Position numbers and translations under genes: made by a program. Source: Acidobacteriota bacterium (GTDB lineage Bacteria > Acidobacteriota > Terriglobia > Acidiferrales > UBA7541). From it: a stretch of 64,000 nucleotides of DNA. The notes below the pieces were generated by a model that was not told the DNA's origin, searched no databases, and worked only from the letters and a program-made list of their open reading frames with translations. Every line of letters starts with the position of its first letter. Within the stretch, counting starts at the first letter, position 1. Below, in pieces: positions 52,913 to 62,262 of this stretch. Location of the stretch: positions 1 through 64,000 of the forward strand of contig QHYI01000108.1 in NCBI GenBank assembly GCA_003223245.1, read 5' to 3'.

Positions 52913-55543
52913 TTAATCCTTCAAATCACGCCAATTGGGGCCCACGCCGATTTCTACGACCATGGGAACGGTCAGCTTATAAACGCCTTCCATTTCTTCT
53001 CTCACCAACTTCTGCAGTTTACCTGATTCCTTCGCGGGCGCCTCGAAAAGCAATTCGTCGTGCACCTGCAAAATCATTTTCGCCTCAAATTTTTCCTCGG
53101 CTAGCCGCCGGTCGATGTCAATCATGGCCATCTTGATGAGATCGGCCGCCGTCCCTTGCAAAGGCGAGTTCAATGCGGTGCGCTCGGCGAAGTTACGCAA
53201 TTGCACCTGCGGAGAAGTAATCTCTGGAATCGGGCGGATTCTTCCGAACAGCGTTCTTGCCATGCCTGTCTTGCGCGTTTCGGCAAGAACGTTGTCCAGA
53301 TATTCCTTCACTCCCCGGTAGCGCGCGAAATACGCATTGATGAACTGCGCCGCTTCCTTCTGTTCAATGCCGAGTTGTTGCGCTAAACCAAAGGGAGAAA
53401 GCCCGTAAATGATGCCGAAATTGATAGCCTTGGCGGCGCGGCGGTGTTCCGCCGTTTGCGCCATGGGGCCCACGCCGAAAACTTCCTGCGCCGTGCGCGC
53501 GTGAATGTCCTCGCCGTTGCGAAACGCCTCTACAAGGACCGGATCTTTCGAAAAATGCGCCATCACGCGCAACTCGATTTGCGAATAATCGGCAGAAAGC
53601 AGGACCTTGCCCTTCTCCGCGACAAAAGCGGCCCGAATCTGCCGGCCAAGCTCGGTGCGAATCGGAATGTTTTGCAAATTGGGGTCGCTCGAGCTGAGCC
53701 TGCCAGTAGCCGTGCCGGTTTGAGAAAAACTCGTGTGCAGCCGCCCAGTCTCCGGGTGAATCAGCTTCGGCAGCGCGTCAACGTAGGTGGATTTGAGCTT
53801 GGAGACTTCGCGGAATTCGATGACCTTCGCCGGTAGCGGATGCCGTGCGGAGAGCTCTTCCAAAATCTCCGCCGCTGTCGATCGCGCCTTGGCCTTTCCC
53901 CGCCGCGCGTTCGGTTGCAGATTTAATTTGTCGAAAAGAATTTCCGCGAGCTGCGGCGGCGAGTTGACGTTGAACTCCACTCCTGCCATTTCCCAGATTT
54001 CTTTTTCCAGGCGCCGGATTTCCTTGTCCATCGCCTCCGACATTTTCCCGAGCTCTTTGGGCTCGACCCGAATTCCGACGCGTTCGATATCCGCAAGCAC
54101 AGGGGCGAGAGGCAAATCAATCTTTTCGTAAACGCTTTCGAGTTGCTGCTCCTTTACTTGCTCGTACAGAACCGGCGCAAGTCGCTGCAAGTAATCAGCG
54201 CGTTCGCCGGGGCCGCCTGTCAGGACGGCACTGAACTGGCGCATCACCACATCCGCGAAATTATGATTTGCTGTGGTGGGCCGCAGCAGGTAGGAATAAA
54301 GCTGCGTGGCGTGCTGGATATTTGCCGCCCGTCCCGTCAGCAGCTGAAAAAGTTTCGGATCGTGGACGATCTTGGGCCGCTTGGGGTCTTCAAGCAGCGG
54401 CGCGAGGGCCCTCAGCGCTTCTCCTTTTTCGTCCGTCCATACCGATCGCCCCTCGCCGGCTTTGGGAGAAATTTCGATTCCTGCGATTCGCGTCCCGAAT
54501 CCTTCCGATTCGCGTTGACCGAGATCGAGATTCAGCCAAACCGCAAGCGGCTGTTTCGCCGGAAGCTTTGCCAGATATTCATGAAATTCCGAGGCATTCC
54601 CCAATTGCGCGTAGTCGGCTTTCCCGCCCGCCGCCGAAACTTCCGGTGCACAGGCCGCCACTGCGCTGGCGCCCAGTTCCTTCAAGAGGGAGTTGAAGCC
54701 TAACTCGCGGTAAAGCGCGGCTAGTGACGTGGCATCGGGCTCGCGCCGCTCCAGCGCGTGCAAATCCAGCGCCAGCGGCACGTCGGTGGCGATCGTGGCA
54801 AGCTGTTTGGACATCAGCACCTGGTCGCGCTGCTGCTGAAGCGCCTCGCGGTAGCGCTTGTTTGAGACTTCGTCGGCGTGGTCCAGCGCTTTTTCGACGC
54901 TTCCGTATTTCTGGATCAATTCAGTAGCGCCTTTTTCTCCAATTCCTTTTGCGCCGGGAATGTTGTCCACCGTATCGCCCATCAGCGCCATCACATCGAT
55001 AACTTTTTCCGGCGGCACACCGAGGATTTCCTGCACCTTTTCCGCATCGACAATGACATCCGCTTTCGCACCGCCCGATCCTGTCCGGAGGATTCGCACG
55101 CCGCCGTTCACGAGCTGCATCATGTCCTTGTCATTGGTGACGATCAGGACATCGAGCCTTTTCTTTGCTGCTTGCATGGCCATCGCCCCGATGACATCGT
55201 CGGCCTCGTAACCCTGCACTTCGAGGATGGGCAGTCGCATCACTTCACAAAGCTTTCGAACGTAGGGCAGTTGCAGGCGCATTTCGTCCGGCATCGGCGG
55301 CCGCTGCGCTTTGTACTTTTCAAAGAGTTTGTCGCGAAACGTTGCCCCCGGAGGATCAAAAACAATTCCCAGATAGTCCGGCTGATAGTCTTTCAGCAAG
55401 CGCCTCAGAATATTTGCAAAAAGAAAGGGAACTTTTGTGGGCATACCGGAGGGCGCGCTCATGCGCACCATTGGCGCGTAAAACGCGCGGTAAACGTGCG
55501 CCATCGCGTCTACAAGAAACAATTTCTTCGCTGCCGAGACCAT
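52913..55543 (-). CDS. polA: DNA polymerase I
   Basis: This is an 876-residue protein for repair and Okazaki-fragment processing. The N-terminal 5' nuclease domain (VDAMAHVYRAFYAP, EADDVIGAMA, TNDKDMMQLV, GDTVDNIPGAKGIGEKGA) is intact. The polymerase domain has motif A LLSADYSQIELRVMAHF, motif B RRAAKAINFGIIYG and motif C QVHDEL. The middle 3'-5' exonuclease domain is present but lacks the DxE of motif I (LAVWLNLDLGQ) and the Asp of motif II (KIVHDPKLFQL), so proofreading is probably lost, as in Thermus and Bacillus Pol I. The ATG at 55543 is used; an upstream TTG at 55567 is less likely. Confidence 0.95.
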   Translation of the reverse strand: MVSAAKKLFLVDAMAHVYRAFYAPMVRMSAPSGMPTKVPFLFANILRRLLKDYQPDYLGIVFDPPGATFRDKLFEKYKAQRPPMPDEMRLQLPYVRKLCEVMRLPILEVQGYEADDVIGAMAMQAAKKRLDVLIVTNDKDMMQLVNGGVRILRTGSGGAKADVIVDAEKVQEILGVPPEKVIDVMALMGDTVDNIPGAKGIGEKGATELIQKYGSVEKALDHADEVSNKRYREALQQQRDQVLMSKQLATIATDVPLALDLHALERREPDATSLAALYRELGFNSLLKELGASAVAACAPEVSAAGGKADYAQLGNASEFHEYLAKLPAKQPLAVWLNLDLGQRESEGFGTRIAGIEISPKAGEGRSVWTDEKGEALRALAPLLEDPKRPKIVHDPKLFQLLTGRAANIQHATQLYSYLLRPTTANHNFADVVMRQFSAVLTGGPGERADYLQRLAPVLYEQVKEQQLESVYEKIDLPLAPVLADIERVGIRVEPKELGKMSEAMDKEIRRLEKEIWEMAGVEFNVNSPPQLAEILFDKLNLQPNARRGKAKARSTAAEILEELSARHPLPAKVIEFREVSKLKSTYVDALPKLIHPETGRLHTSFSQTGTATGRLSSSDPNLQNIPIRTELGRQIRAAFVAEKGKVLLSADYSQIELRVMAHFSKDPVLVEAFRNGEDIHARTAQEVFGVGPMAQTAEHRRAAKAINFGIIYGLSPFGLAQQLGIEQKEAAQFINAYFARYRGVKEYLDNVLAETRKTGMARTLFGRIRPIPEITSPQVQLRNFAERTALNSPLQGTAADLIKMAMIDIDRRLAEEKFEAKMILQVHDELLFEAPAKESGKLQKLVREEMEGVYKLTVPMVVEIGVGPNWRDLKD

Positions 55544-55680
55544 GCCGGCGAGTATAGCAAAGGACAAGCGCTCGGCTGGGCACCTCGCAAATTAAGCTTG
55601 GAAATCATGGTGCGGTCACCAATTTGGCGGTTGCAGGTCATGCTCGCTTAAGCCAATCTGAGCACAAGGCGAAAACATTC

Positions 55681-56085
55681 ATGCCCGACTACAAATTATT
55701 AGTGCGTCGATACTATTCGGAGATCTGGAATGAATGGAGCGAGCCCGCGCTCGAAGAACTCATCTCCCCCGATGTTGGGTTTCATGGTTCCATCGGCACG
55801 GCAGTGAAAGGAATCGCCGAATTCAAGCGGTATGTGAACCGCATCCGGTCAGCGTTCCCTGACTTTCACAATCAGGTCGAAGAGCTGATCGCCGAAGGCC
55901 ATAAAGCCGCTGCCCGCCTCATTTACACCGGGACTCACCGAGAAGAGTTGCTCGGGTTCCCGGGCACAGGAAACAAAATCAGTTATCAGGGCCTGGCTAT
56001 CTTTGAATTCAAACAACACAGAATCGTGAAAGGTTATGTTCTCGGCGATATTGAAACCTTGAAGAAACAGCTCGCACAAAAATAA
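55681..56085 (+). CDS. SnoaL-like (NTF2-fold) protein
   Basis: This is a 134-residue cytoplasmic protein. LLVRRYYSEIWNEWSEPALE ELISPDVGFHGSIGT at the start, followed by RIRSAFPDFHNQVEELIAEG, is the SnoaL/polyketide-cyclase-like ester cyclase pattern of small ligand-binding proteins. The ATG at 55681 fits the family start; a longer frame to 55624 adds unrelated residues. It is divergent from polA and convergent with the Gly/Ala-rich gene. The ligand is unknown. Confidence 0.8.
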   Translation: MPDYKLLVRRYYSEIWNEWSEPALEELISPDVGFHGSIGTAVKGIAEFKRYVNRIRSAFPDFHNQVEELIAEGHKAAARLIYTGTHREELLGFPGTGNKISYQGLAIFEFKQHRIVKGYVLGDIETLKKQLAQK

Positions 56086-56140
56086 ACAAACCGCGCCAGA
56101 ATTCAGTTCCTGGCGCGGCCCTCCAACTGAAAAGTAGTGG

Positions 56141-57121
56141 TTACGGCCTTTCCGCCTTGCCTCGTTCTGTCCTCTGCCCAGATTTGCGATCGGGCTTGCC
56201 TTCCACAGAGTGTTTGGACTCACCCGCCGAACCGGCTTGCGCTTGGGTAACCAGCAGCATGCGCGTCCCGCTGTCGAGGTGGATATCCTTCCCCGCCGAA
56301 GTGATCACGCTGCCCTCGGTCGCATTGGAAGCCGCGGCGTTCAAGTTCAATCCGTTCAAACCGAACACGCCTTGGCTGTTCGAAGTAAGTTGCCCCGCCG
56401 CATTCAGTCCGCCGACCGCACCGCGAGAAGCTCCCACGACATTTCCGGCTGTGCTGGCCGCCGAATTCACTGTGCCGCTCGCAGCTCCCCCCACGTTCGC
56501 GGCAGTGTTCGTCACCGTGCCCACGGCGCCTCCAGCCGCGGAAGTTACTCCGCCGACCGCGCCGCGTCCGCCAGCGGCGGAGCCGCTAAGGCCTCCCATG
56601 GCGTCCATCTCGTCGCCGGCCATCGACGCGCTGCTCTGTGCCGAGGCTAGAGCCTGAATCGCCACGTTCAGCGGAACTTCCTGGCCGTTTTTCAGGATCG
56701 CTTTATCAAAAACTACGCCCAACTCAGATTCTGCTTCTCCCTGGCCACGCGCCGAAGCCCTCGTCACGTGCCCAACCAGCTTCGCGCCTCTGGGAATGAT
56801 CGTCTGGCCTTCGGACTTGACCGCTTCTGTGGTACGCGCGTTCACCGCGTCGCCTGGCTTGCACTTCTTCGAATCCAGCGATGAAGTTAACGCCGCATTG
56901 AATGTAGTTCCATTGGCCAACCCGGCATGGGCTTGTCCGTTCTGTGCTGCAGCCGCTGCGGATAGAGAGCTCGAAGCTCCTGTCTGCGCCTGTGTATTGC
57001 CGGCTTGGACCGATGCTTGTCCGCTCCCTTGTGCTCCGGCTTGCGCGCCCGCCTGCGGGTGCGCCGGGGCGCCTACCGCCAAAAGCGTCCCCACAACCAT
57101 CGAGATTCCTATGCGATACAT
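56141..57121 (-). CDS. Secreted Gly/Ala-rich protein with a VirB10-like domain
   Basis: This is a 326-residue protein. A signal peptide (ISMVVGTLLAVGAPAHPQAG) is followed by an Ala/Gln/Gly-rich tract. A beta domain at about 75-160 (LTSSLDSKKCKPGDAVNART, IIPRGAKLVGHVTRASARGQ and VVFDKAILKNGQEVPLNVAI) resembles the TrbI/VirB10 C-terminal fold in its GDxVxAxxxExVxxxGxxxIPxGxxxxGxV pattern. After it comes about 100 residues of glycine- and alanine-rich repeats (AAGGRGAVGGVTSAAGGAVG). No secretion-system genes are near, so it is a stand-alone relative. AGGAGG lies 11 bases before the ATG, a long spacing. Confidence 0.7.
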   Translation of the reverse strand: MYRIGISMVVGTLLAVGAPAHPQAGAQAGAQGSGQASVQAGNTQAQTGASSSLSAAAAAQNGQAHAGLANGTTFNAALTSSLDSKKCKPGDAVNARTTEAVKSEGQTIIPRGAKLVGHVTRASARGQGEAESELGVVFDKAILKNGQEVPLNVAIQALASAQSSASMAGDEMDAMGGLSGSAAGGRGAVGGVTSAAGGAVGTVTNTAANVGGAASGTVNSAASTAGNVVGASRGAVGGLNAAGQLTSNSQGVFGLNGLNLNAAASNATEGSVITSAGKDIHLDSGTRMLLVTQAQAGSAGESKHSVEGKPDRKSGQRTERGKAERP

Positions 57122-57346
57122 GATCGTATAGACCTCCTCAAGCTTAGAACTGAAGTTGGACCCCACTACCCTCTAAGGGGTGTTCGAAAAGCGCACTGAT
57201 AGACGCAAAGCGCATGCCTATCTATAAGTCTTTCTCTTTCTATAGCTTATGAAAGACAGGTTGCGCAGAGACTATTGAGAAATAACCTGGCAGCAGGTAG
57301 GACTTACAGACTCTTCTTGCCGCGAAGGTCTCGAGAAGATGCGCGT

Positions 57347-58561
57347 CTAGATAACCCCCAGAGATTTTCCGACTTCGCCAAGGATATTTGCCGCGCGCAA
57401 CAACTGTTCGCGTTTATGTGCCGCGCTGACGATGGCGCGCAGCCGCGCCTTGCCTTCTGCGACGGTGGGATAACCCACTGCTGGAGCAAACACTCCGGCC
57501 TCAAAAAGCTTCTTCGAAAACTCAAACGCTTTCACCGCATCGCCCACATGAATGGGAATGATTGGCGTCTCACTGCCTTTGAACTGGAACCCGCGCTTTT
57601 TCAACTCGCGCTTGAAGAACTTCGTGTTGGCCCAGAGTTTCTTCACCAGCTTTTCGCCTTCCGGGGAAGCCAGCAGGGTAAACGCGGCCTGGCACGCGCC
57701 CACGGTGGCTGGCGGATGCGAAGTCGAAAACAAAAACGGCCGCGCGCGCAAATAGAGAAAATCGATCAGGTTGCGCGAGCCGCACACGTATCCGCCCATT
57801 GCGCCAATCGCTTTACTCAAAGTTCCCACCTGAATGTGCACGCGCCCGTGGCACTGATGATGGTCCACCGTGCCGCGACCATTGCTGCCCAGCACGCCCG
57901 AAGCGTGCGCGTCATCCACCATCATGATGCAGTTGTATTTTTCCGCCAGGTCGCACAGTTGCGGCAGCGGCGCGATGTCGCCGTCCATGGAAAACACGCC
58001 GTCGGTGATAATCAGCTTTTTCCCTGGAAAACTCGCATGCTCCTGCAAGATGCGCTCGCAGTCCTGCACATCTTTGTGCTTGAAAATTTTGATGGTCGCC
58101 TTGGAAAGCCGCGCTCCATCGATAATGGAGGCGTGATTCAATTCGTCTGAAACGATCAGATCGTCTTTGCCCAGCACCGCGGAAACCGTTCCGGCATTCG
58201 CGGTAAATCCGGACTGAAACACCACGCACGCTTCCACTTTTTTGAACGCCGCAATCTGCTCTTCCAATTCCATGTGCAGCTTCATTGTGCCGGCAATCGC
58301 GCGGACTGCACCCGCGCCCACGCCGTACCGTTTCACCGCGTCCAGCGCGGCCTTGCGCAAGGCTTTGTGGGTGGTCAGCCCCAGATAGTTGTTCGAAGCC
58401 AGGTTGATCACTTCCCGCCCGTCGAACACGCACACGGGCCGCTGTTCGCCTTCGAGGACGCGCAGTTTCGGCGCCACGCCTTTCGCGCGCAGCTCATTCA
58501 ACTGCTCGGTGATGTAATACAGCGGATTTTGCTTCGTCGCCAATGTGGCGGTCTCCGACAT
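57347..58561 (-). CDS. kbl: 2-amino-3-ketobutyrate CoA ligase (glycine C-acetyltransferase)
   Basis: This is a 404-residue PLP enzyme of the alpha-oxoamine synthase family that splits 2-amino-3-ketobutyrate with CoA into glycine and acetyl-CoA. The PLP lysine is K250 in VGTLSKAIGAMGGY, with VDDAHASGVLG before it and RPFLFSTSHPPAT after it. The ATG at 58561 is preceded by AGGAG; the longer frame to 58618 is rejected. Together with tdh, 119 bases upstream on the same strand, it completes threonine breakdown. Confidence 0.93.
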   Translation of the reverse strand: MSETATLATKQNPLYYITEQLNELRAKGVAPKLRVLEGEQRPVCVFDGREVINLASNNYLGLTTHKALRKAALDAVKRYGVGAGAVRAIAGTMKLHMELEEQIAAFKKVEACVVFQSGFTANAGTVSAVLGKDDLIVSDELNHASIIDGARLSKATIKIFKHKDVQDCERILQEHASFPGKKLIITDGVFSMDGDIAPLPQLCDLAEKYNCIMMVDDAHASGVLGSNGRGTVDHHQCHGRVHIQVGTLSKAIGAMGGYVCGSRNLIDFLYLRARPFLFSTSHPPATVGACQAAFTLLASPEGEKLVKKLWANTKFFKRELKKRGFQFKGSETPIIPIHVGDAVKAFEFSKKLFEAGVFAPAVGYPTVAEGKARLRAIVSAAHKREQLLRAANILGEVGKSLGVI

Positions 58562-58680
58562 GTTGTCGCTCCTGGTGGTAGGCATCGGCCGGGGGGAGAC
58601 TCTATTCTGCTCCTGCACGGGCCTTAGGGTAAACCCCTGGATTACTTTTTAGGGCTAAGCAAGCGATATAGAAGGAACTT

Positions 58681-59736
58681 TCAGCGCCGCACTCCGTTGG
58701 GATAGAGGAGAATCTTCCCCGGGAGTCCTTCCCGAAGCTTTGCAAAAGCGTCCTCGAACTTCGCCAGCGGCGCGCGCTGCCCAAAGAGCGGCTCGAGATT
58801 CAGTCGCCCCGCCTTCAGCAGCGCCGTCATCTGCACCCACGTTTCGTACATGCGCCGCCCGTAAATTCCCTGCACCGTGGCGCCCTTGAAAATCACGTCG
58901 TTCACCAGGTCCAGCGGCACATTTTCCGTAGGAATACCCAGCAGCGAGGCACGCCCTCCAGCCCGTAGCGCCTTGAAGCCCTGCTGAATCGCTTGCGGAT
59001 TCCCGCTCATTTCCAGGAGCGCGTCCACTCCCGTCCCATCGGTTTCGCCGAGAATCCGCTTCACCGCATCTTCCGCTGCAGGATTAATCACCACGTCGGC
59101 GCCCATCTTCTTCGCCATGACGCGCCGCGCGTCGTTCGTTTCCGTCGCAAAAACCGTCGAGCTTCCGCAAGCCTTGGCCACGGCAATGGACATCAACCCG
59201 ATCGGCCCGCAACCGGTCACCAAAACGGTTTGCCCTGCGATTGGCCCCGCCAGCACCGTATGCACAGCATTTCCGAGCGGGTCGAGTATCGCTCCATAGT
59301 GCTCCGGAATGCTCGGATCCAGCTTGATGATGTTCGACGCCGGTATCCTCACGAAATCCGCAAACGCCCCGTCTTGATCGATCCCGACAATGCGCAGGTT
59401 CTGGCAAATGTGCGCTTGCCCCAGCCGGCATTGGCGGCAGTGCCCGCAGTTGATGTGCATCTCCGCGCTCACAAAGTCTACCGCTTTGACTGCTGTAACT
59501 TCATCTCCCACTCGTTCGACGTGTCCGCAGAATTCATGTCCCAGCGTCAGCGGCGGCTTGATGCGTCCTTGCGACCAGTGATCCCATCCGTAGATGTGCA
59601 GGTCCGTCCCGCAGATCGACGCGGCCTTCACCCGGACAAGCACGTCGGTCGGGCCAACCGCCGGCACGGCGACCGTATCCATCTGCAAGCCTTTCGCAGG
59701 CTGCATTTTCCGCAACGCTTTCATTGTCGCTGCCAT
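58681..59736 (-). CDS. tdh: L-threonine 3-dehydrogenase
   Basis: This is a 351-residue zinc-dependent medium-chain dehydrogenase that oxidises threonine to 2-amino-3-ketobutyrate with NAD. Catalytic zinc ligands C42, H67 and E68 are seen in CGTDLHIYGWD and GHEFCGHVERVG; the structural zinc site has C97, C100, C103 and C111. VTGCGPIGLMS is the NAD-binding turn. The CGTDLHIYxWDxW signature separates it from other alcohol dehydrogenases. It forms a unit with kbl. Confidence 0.93.
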   Translation of the reverse strand: MAATMKALRKMQPAKGLQMDTVAVPAVGPTDVLVRVKAASICGTDLHIYGWDHWSQGRIKPPLTLGHEFCGHVERVGDEVTAVKAVDFVSAEMHINCGHCRQCRLGQAHICQNLRIVGIDQDGAFADFVRIPASNIIKLDPSIPEHYGAILDPLGNAVHTVLAGPIAGQTVLVTGCGPIGLMSIAVAKACGSSTVFATETNDARRVMAKKMGADVVINPAAEDAVKRILGETDGTGVDALLEMSGNPQAIQQGFKALRAGGRASLLGIPTENVPLDLVNDVIFKGATVQGIYGRRMYETWVQMTALLKAGRLNLEPLFGQRAPLAKFEDAFAKLREGLPGKILLYPNGVRR

Positions 59737-59781
59737 TGGTCTCCCTGTAACCGCCGCCTTCTTAGGCGCGTTCTTGTAGTG

Positions 59782-59799
59782 GCCGGTCTTCAGACCGGC
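59782..59799. repeat. Hairpin repeat GCCGGTCT/AGACCGGC
   Basis: A perfect eight-base stem around TC, preceded by TTGTAGTG at 59774-59781. It is a member of the TGTAG-headed hairpin group, between tdh and the M28 peptidase gene. Confidence 0.6.
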
Positions 59800-59886
59800 T
59801 CTGTTCTCTTACCGTCTATTCAGCTAAATTTTTTCGATTGTTTCCTGCACCGTCCTCGATGCTAACACACCGCTATCGTCCAGTCT

Positions 59887-59920
59887 TTGTAGGGGCGGTA
59901 GAGGCGCAGCATGCTGCGCC
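59887..59920. repeat. Palindromic repeat sharing its core with the der insertion
   Basis: TTTGTAGGGGCGGTAGAGGC then a perfect 18-base palindrome at 59903-59920 whose sequence equals the inner 18 bases of the palindrome at 26086-26107 in der. It lies between the M28 gene and tdh. Confidence 0.75.
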
Positions 59921-59994
59921 CAGCGTGCCACCGGCCTCTCTTGCGTCCCGGCTTTGGCCTTTCTTCCCAACCGCGATTTTTGAAGGCCTTTCCT

Positions 59995-62109
59995 TTATTT
60001 TGCCTGCTCCACGATCCCAATTTTCTCCAGAGCCTTCAAATACTCAACTACCAACTCCAGTGGTACTGGCCCGTACTCCGCCGAAACGGCATCGCGAATC
60101 TCCTGCGCGTTCCGTTTTCCATCCGCAAAATTCAGCACTTCGTATGCGTATTCTTCTCCGCCGCCCCACAATCCTTCGTAATTCAGCAGCTTTGGCGATG
60201 CCACTCCCGCGGTTTTCGTATGGTCCGCAAAATAGTTATAACCAAACACCGCCAGGGGGCCGCGCGGTTCATTCTTTCGCGAGCAGGTCACAAGACCATC
60301 GCCAGTTGCTTTTGGCCTGTTGGAAGGGTTCAACCGCCTATCGTAGGGCACCGCGAAACCAGTCGGGGGCGGTGAGAATTGATCTACCGAATAGGAAACC
60401 CCTCCGTCGTATTCCGCCTCGTTTCTCCGCAGCGCTTCCGCTTCTTCATTTGGCATCTGTCGAGGTGGTCTGTCGAAAGACAGTAGTCTTATGCTTCGCC
60501 CGTGAATGACGGCCAAAGCCAGTTCGACGCCGCCAGCGCTATTCAGGTTCGCTAGGTAATATCCGCTGGCCGCGCCGATGAAAGCGGCGCGCTTCAGCTT
60601 CGTTGGATCGATATTCGCCGCGGCATCGAAATTCGTGTGGATGTAGCGGTCCGGCCAGTCGTTCAGATAAATCGCAGGAATCCCAAACGACGAGTCCTGA
60701 TACACGTCGTGGTCACTGCCCATGGTGTAGGCCGAATACTCCGCGCGCAGCGGCTCCTTGCCGCCCTCCGGCGCAACCATTGGATAATCGCCTTTCCCGG
60801 TCGCCGCAAATTGGTAGGACTCCTCGTTCACCCACTCCGCAAACGCCCACGCCACGTCATGCACAAAACTCGGCAAGCTCATCGGCCCACGCGTCACGTG
60901 GAACACTGCTTTCGTCTCCAGCCCCCCTCCCACCATGTCCATGTGCACCACGGCTTTGATGCGCTTTGAAAATTCCGGCTGCGCATTGAGAAGCGCAATC
61001 GTCCCTTCAATCTCCTGCGGGAAGATGAACCGCATTGTCCGAGCGGGCCGGGCCATTTCCCCTTCGCTGATCAGTTTCTCAAGCGTCCGAGCCACTTCTA
61101 AAATCGTCACGCACCCGCTGGCGTTGTCATTCGCTCCCGGCCGCTGGTGGTCCAGGTGACAACTGAACGCAATTTCTTCGCCCTTTAGCTTCGCATCCGC
61201 TCCCGGAATCGTCGCCGTCACCACCTCATAGCCTCCTGGATGCTGTCCCGCTTTCACCACTGCATGCAGCGTGATCTTTTCCCCATGCGTTAGCCGCTCC
61301 CGCATTCGCCCCGCCATTTTCAAAGACACCATAAACGCAAATGTCTTGTTTGGCGAAAACGTTTCCAGATGTCCCCAACGAATCAAGTTTTCGTCTTCGC
61401 CCCACCACGCGGTCTTCTGGTTCTGCGCATAACTCACAATTCCCGCCGCGCCAAACTTTCCCACCGCCAAATCCTGTACCGCTCCCGGCTGTGCGCTCAC
61501 CAACACCATTTTCCCTTTTGCACCCTTACCCGTGTAGTCGCTCTCCTTTGTTCCTTCGCCCACATCCACTAACTCCGTGGTCACATCCGCGTTCTCGCTG
61601 TCCTCCGCCAAAACCACCGGCTCCGCCTCATAACTTGCCAAAAGATGGGTATGCAGCTTCGGGTCGCAATCCTCGCTCAACAGGAGGGCAAGCTGCTTAC
61701 GCCCTTCCTCGTCAGGTGCAGTAGGCGGTTTATGCGCGGCCTCGTAACAAGCTGCCCCAACCGGATCCAGTTCCCACAAATTCCCTCTTTCGGCATCCCA
61801 CGCCGGCCTCGACCTCTGTGTCCCGTAAAAAATCTTCCCGTCCGCGGGAAACTGCAGAATCGCCACGTCGCTCAGCCCATACACACGTAGCCGCTCCGCG
61901 ACCAACTCCGCCGCCGCATGGAAACCCCGCGACCCACGCTGCCGGTGAAACCTCGCAATCGCCTCTAAATTTCTCTTCGCCGTCTCCCCGCTCAATTCAT
62001 TCGCCAGCGCGGCGACATCCTTTTCCGGCAGCAGCGGAGGCTTCTGCGCCTCGGCGAGAAGCGCTCCACCCAACAACAAGGTCCCCACGACAAAGTACGC
62101 TCTGTTCAT
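59995..62109 (-). CDS. Secreted M28-family aminopeptidase
   Basis: This is a 704-residue protein with a signal peptide (YFVVGTLLLGGALLAEAQ). A PA-like insert (VDVGEGTKESDYTGKGAKGK MVLVSAQPGA) lies at about 180-230 and the di-zinc peptidase domain at about 300-540: H318 and D328 in CHLDHQRPGANDNASG, E366/E368 in PQEIEGT, D391 in HMDMVGG, and a His in YIHTNFDAA. A winged-helix-like tail (AYEVLNFADGKRNAQEIRDA) ends the protein. It should release N-terminal residues outside the cell. It is divergent from the ABC operon. Confidence 0.88.
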   Translation of the reverse strand: MNRAYFVVGTLLLGGALLAEAQKPPLLPEKDVAALANELSGETAKRNLEAIARFHRQRGSRGFHAAAELVAERLRVYGLSDVAILQFPADGKIFYGTQRSRPAWDAERGNLWELDPVGAACYEAAHKPPTAPDEEGRKQLALLLSEDCDPKLHTHLLASYEAEPVVLAEDSENADVTTELVDVGEGTKESDYTGKGAKGKMVLVSAQPGAVQDLAVGKFGAAGIVSYAQNQKTAWWGEDENLIRWGHLETFSPNKTFAFMVSLKMAGRMRERLTHGEKITLHAVVKAGQHPGGYEVVTATIPGADAKLKGEEIAFSCHLDHQRPGANDNASGCVTILEVARTLEKLISEGEMARPARTMRFIFPQEIEGTIALLNAQPEFSKRIKAVVHMDMVGGGLETKAVFHVTRGPMSLPSFVHDVAWAFAEWVNEESYQFAATGKGDYPMVAPEGGKEPLRAEYSAYTMGSDHDVYQDSSFGIPAIYLNDWPDRYIHTNFDAAANIDPTKLKRAAFIGAASGYYLANLNSAGGVELALAVIHGRSIRLLSFDRPPRQMPNEEAEALRRNEAEYDGGVSYSVDQFSPPPTGFAVPYDRRLNPSNRPKATGDGLVTCSRKNEPRGPLAVFGYNYFADHTKTAGVASPKLLNYEGLWGGGEEYAYEVLNFADGKRNAQEIRDAVSAEYGPVPLELVVEYLKALEKIGIVEQAK

Positions 62110-62262
62110 GGCCGCTCCTTTGCGCCCGCACTCTATTCCCGGTTTGCTGGTTTTTGGTTGTTGCCTTTCAATTCTCTCGTCACGCTAGTGCTTCATCCGG
62201 CATCCAAATTTGCTGAAATTTCCCGGCCCCGCTCGTCGTATCATGAATGGACCACACATCTT

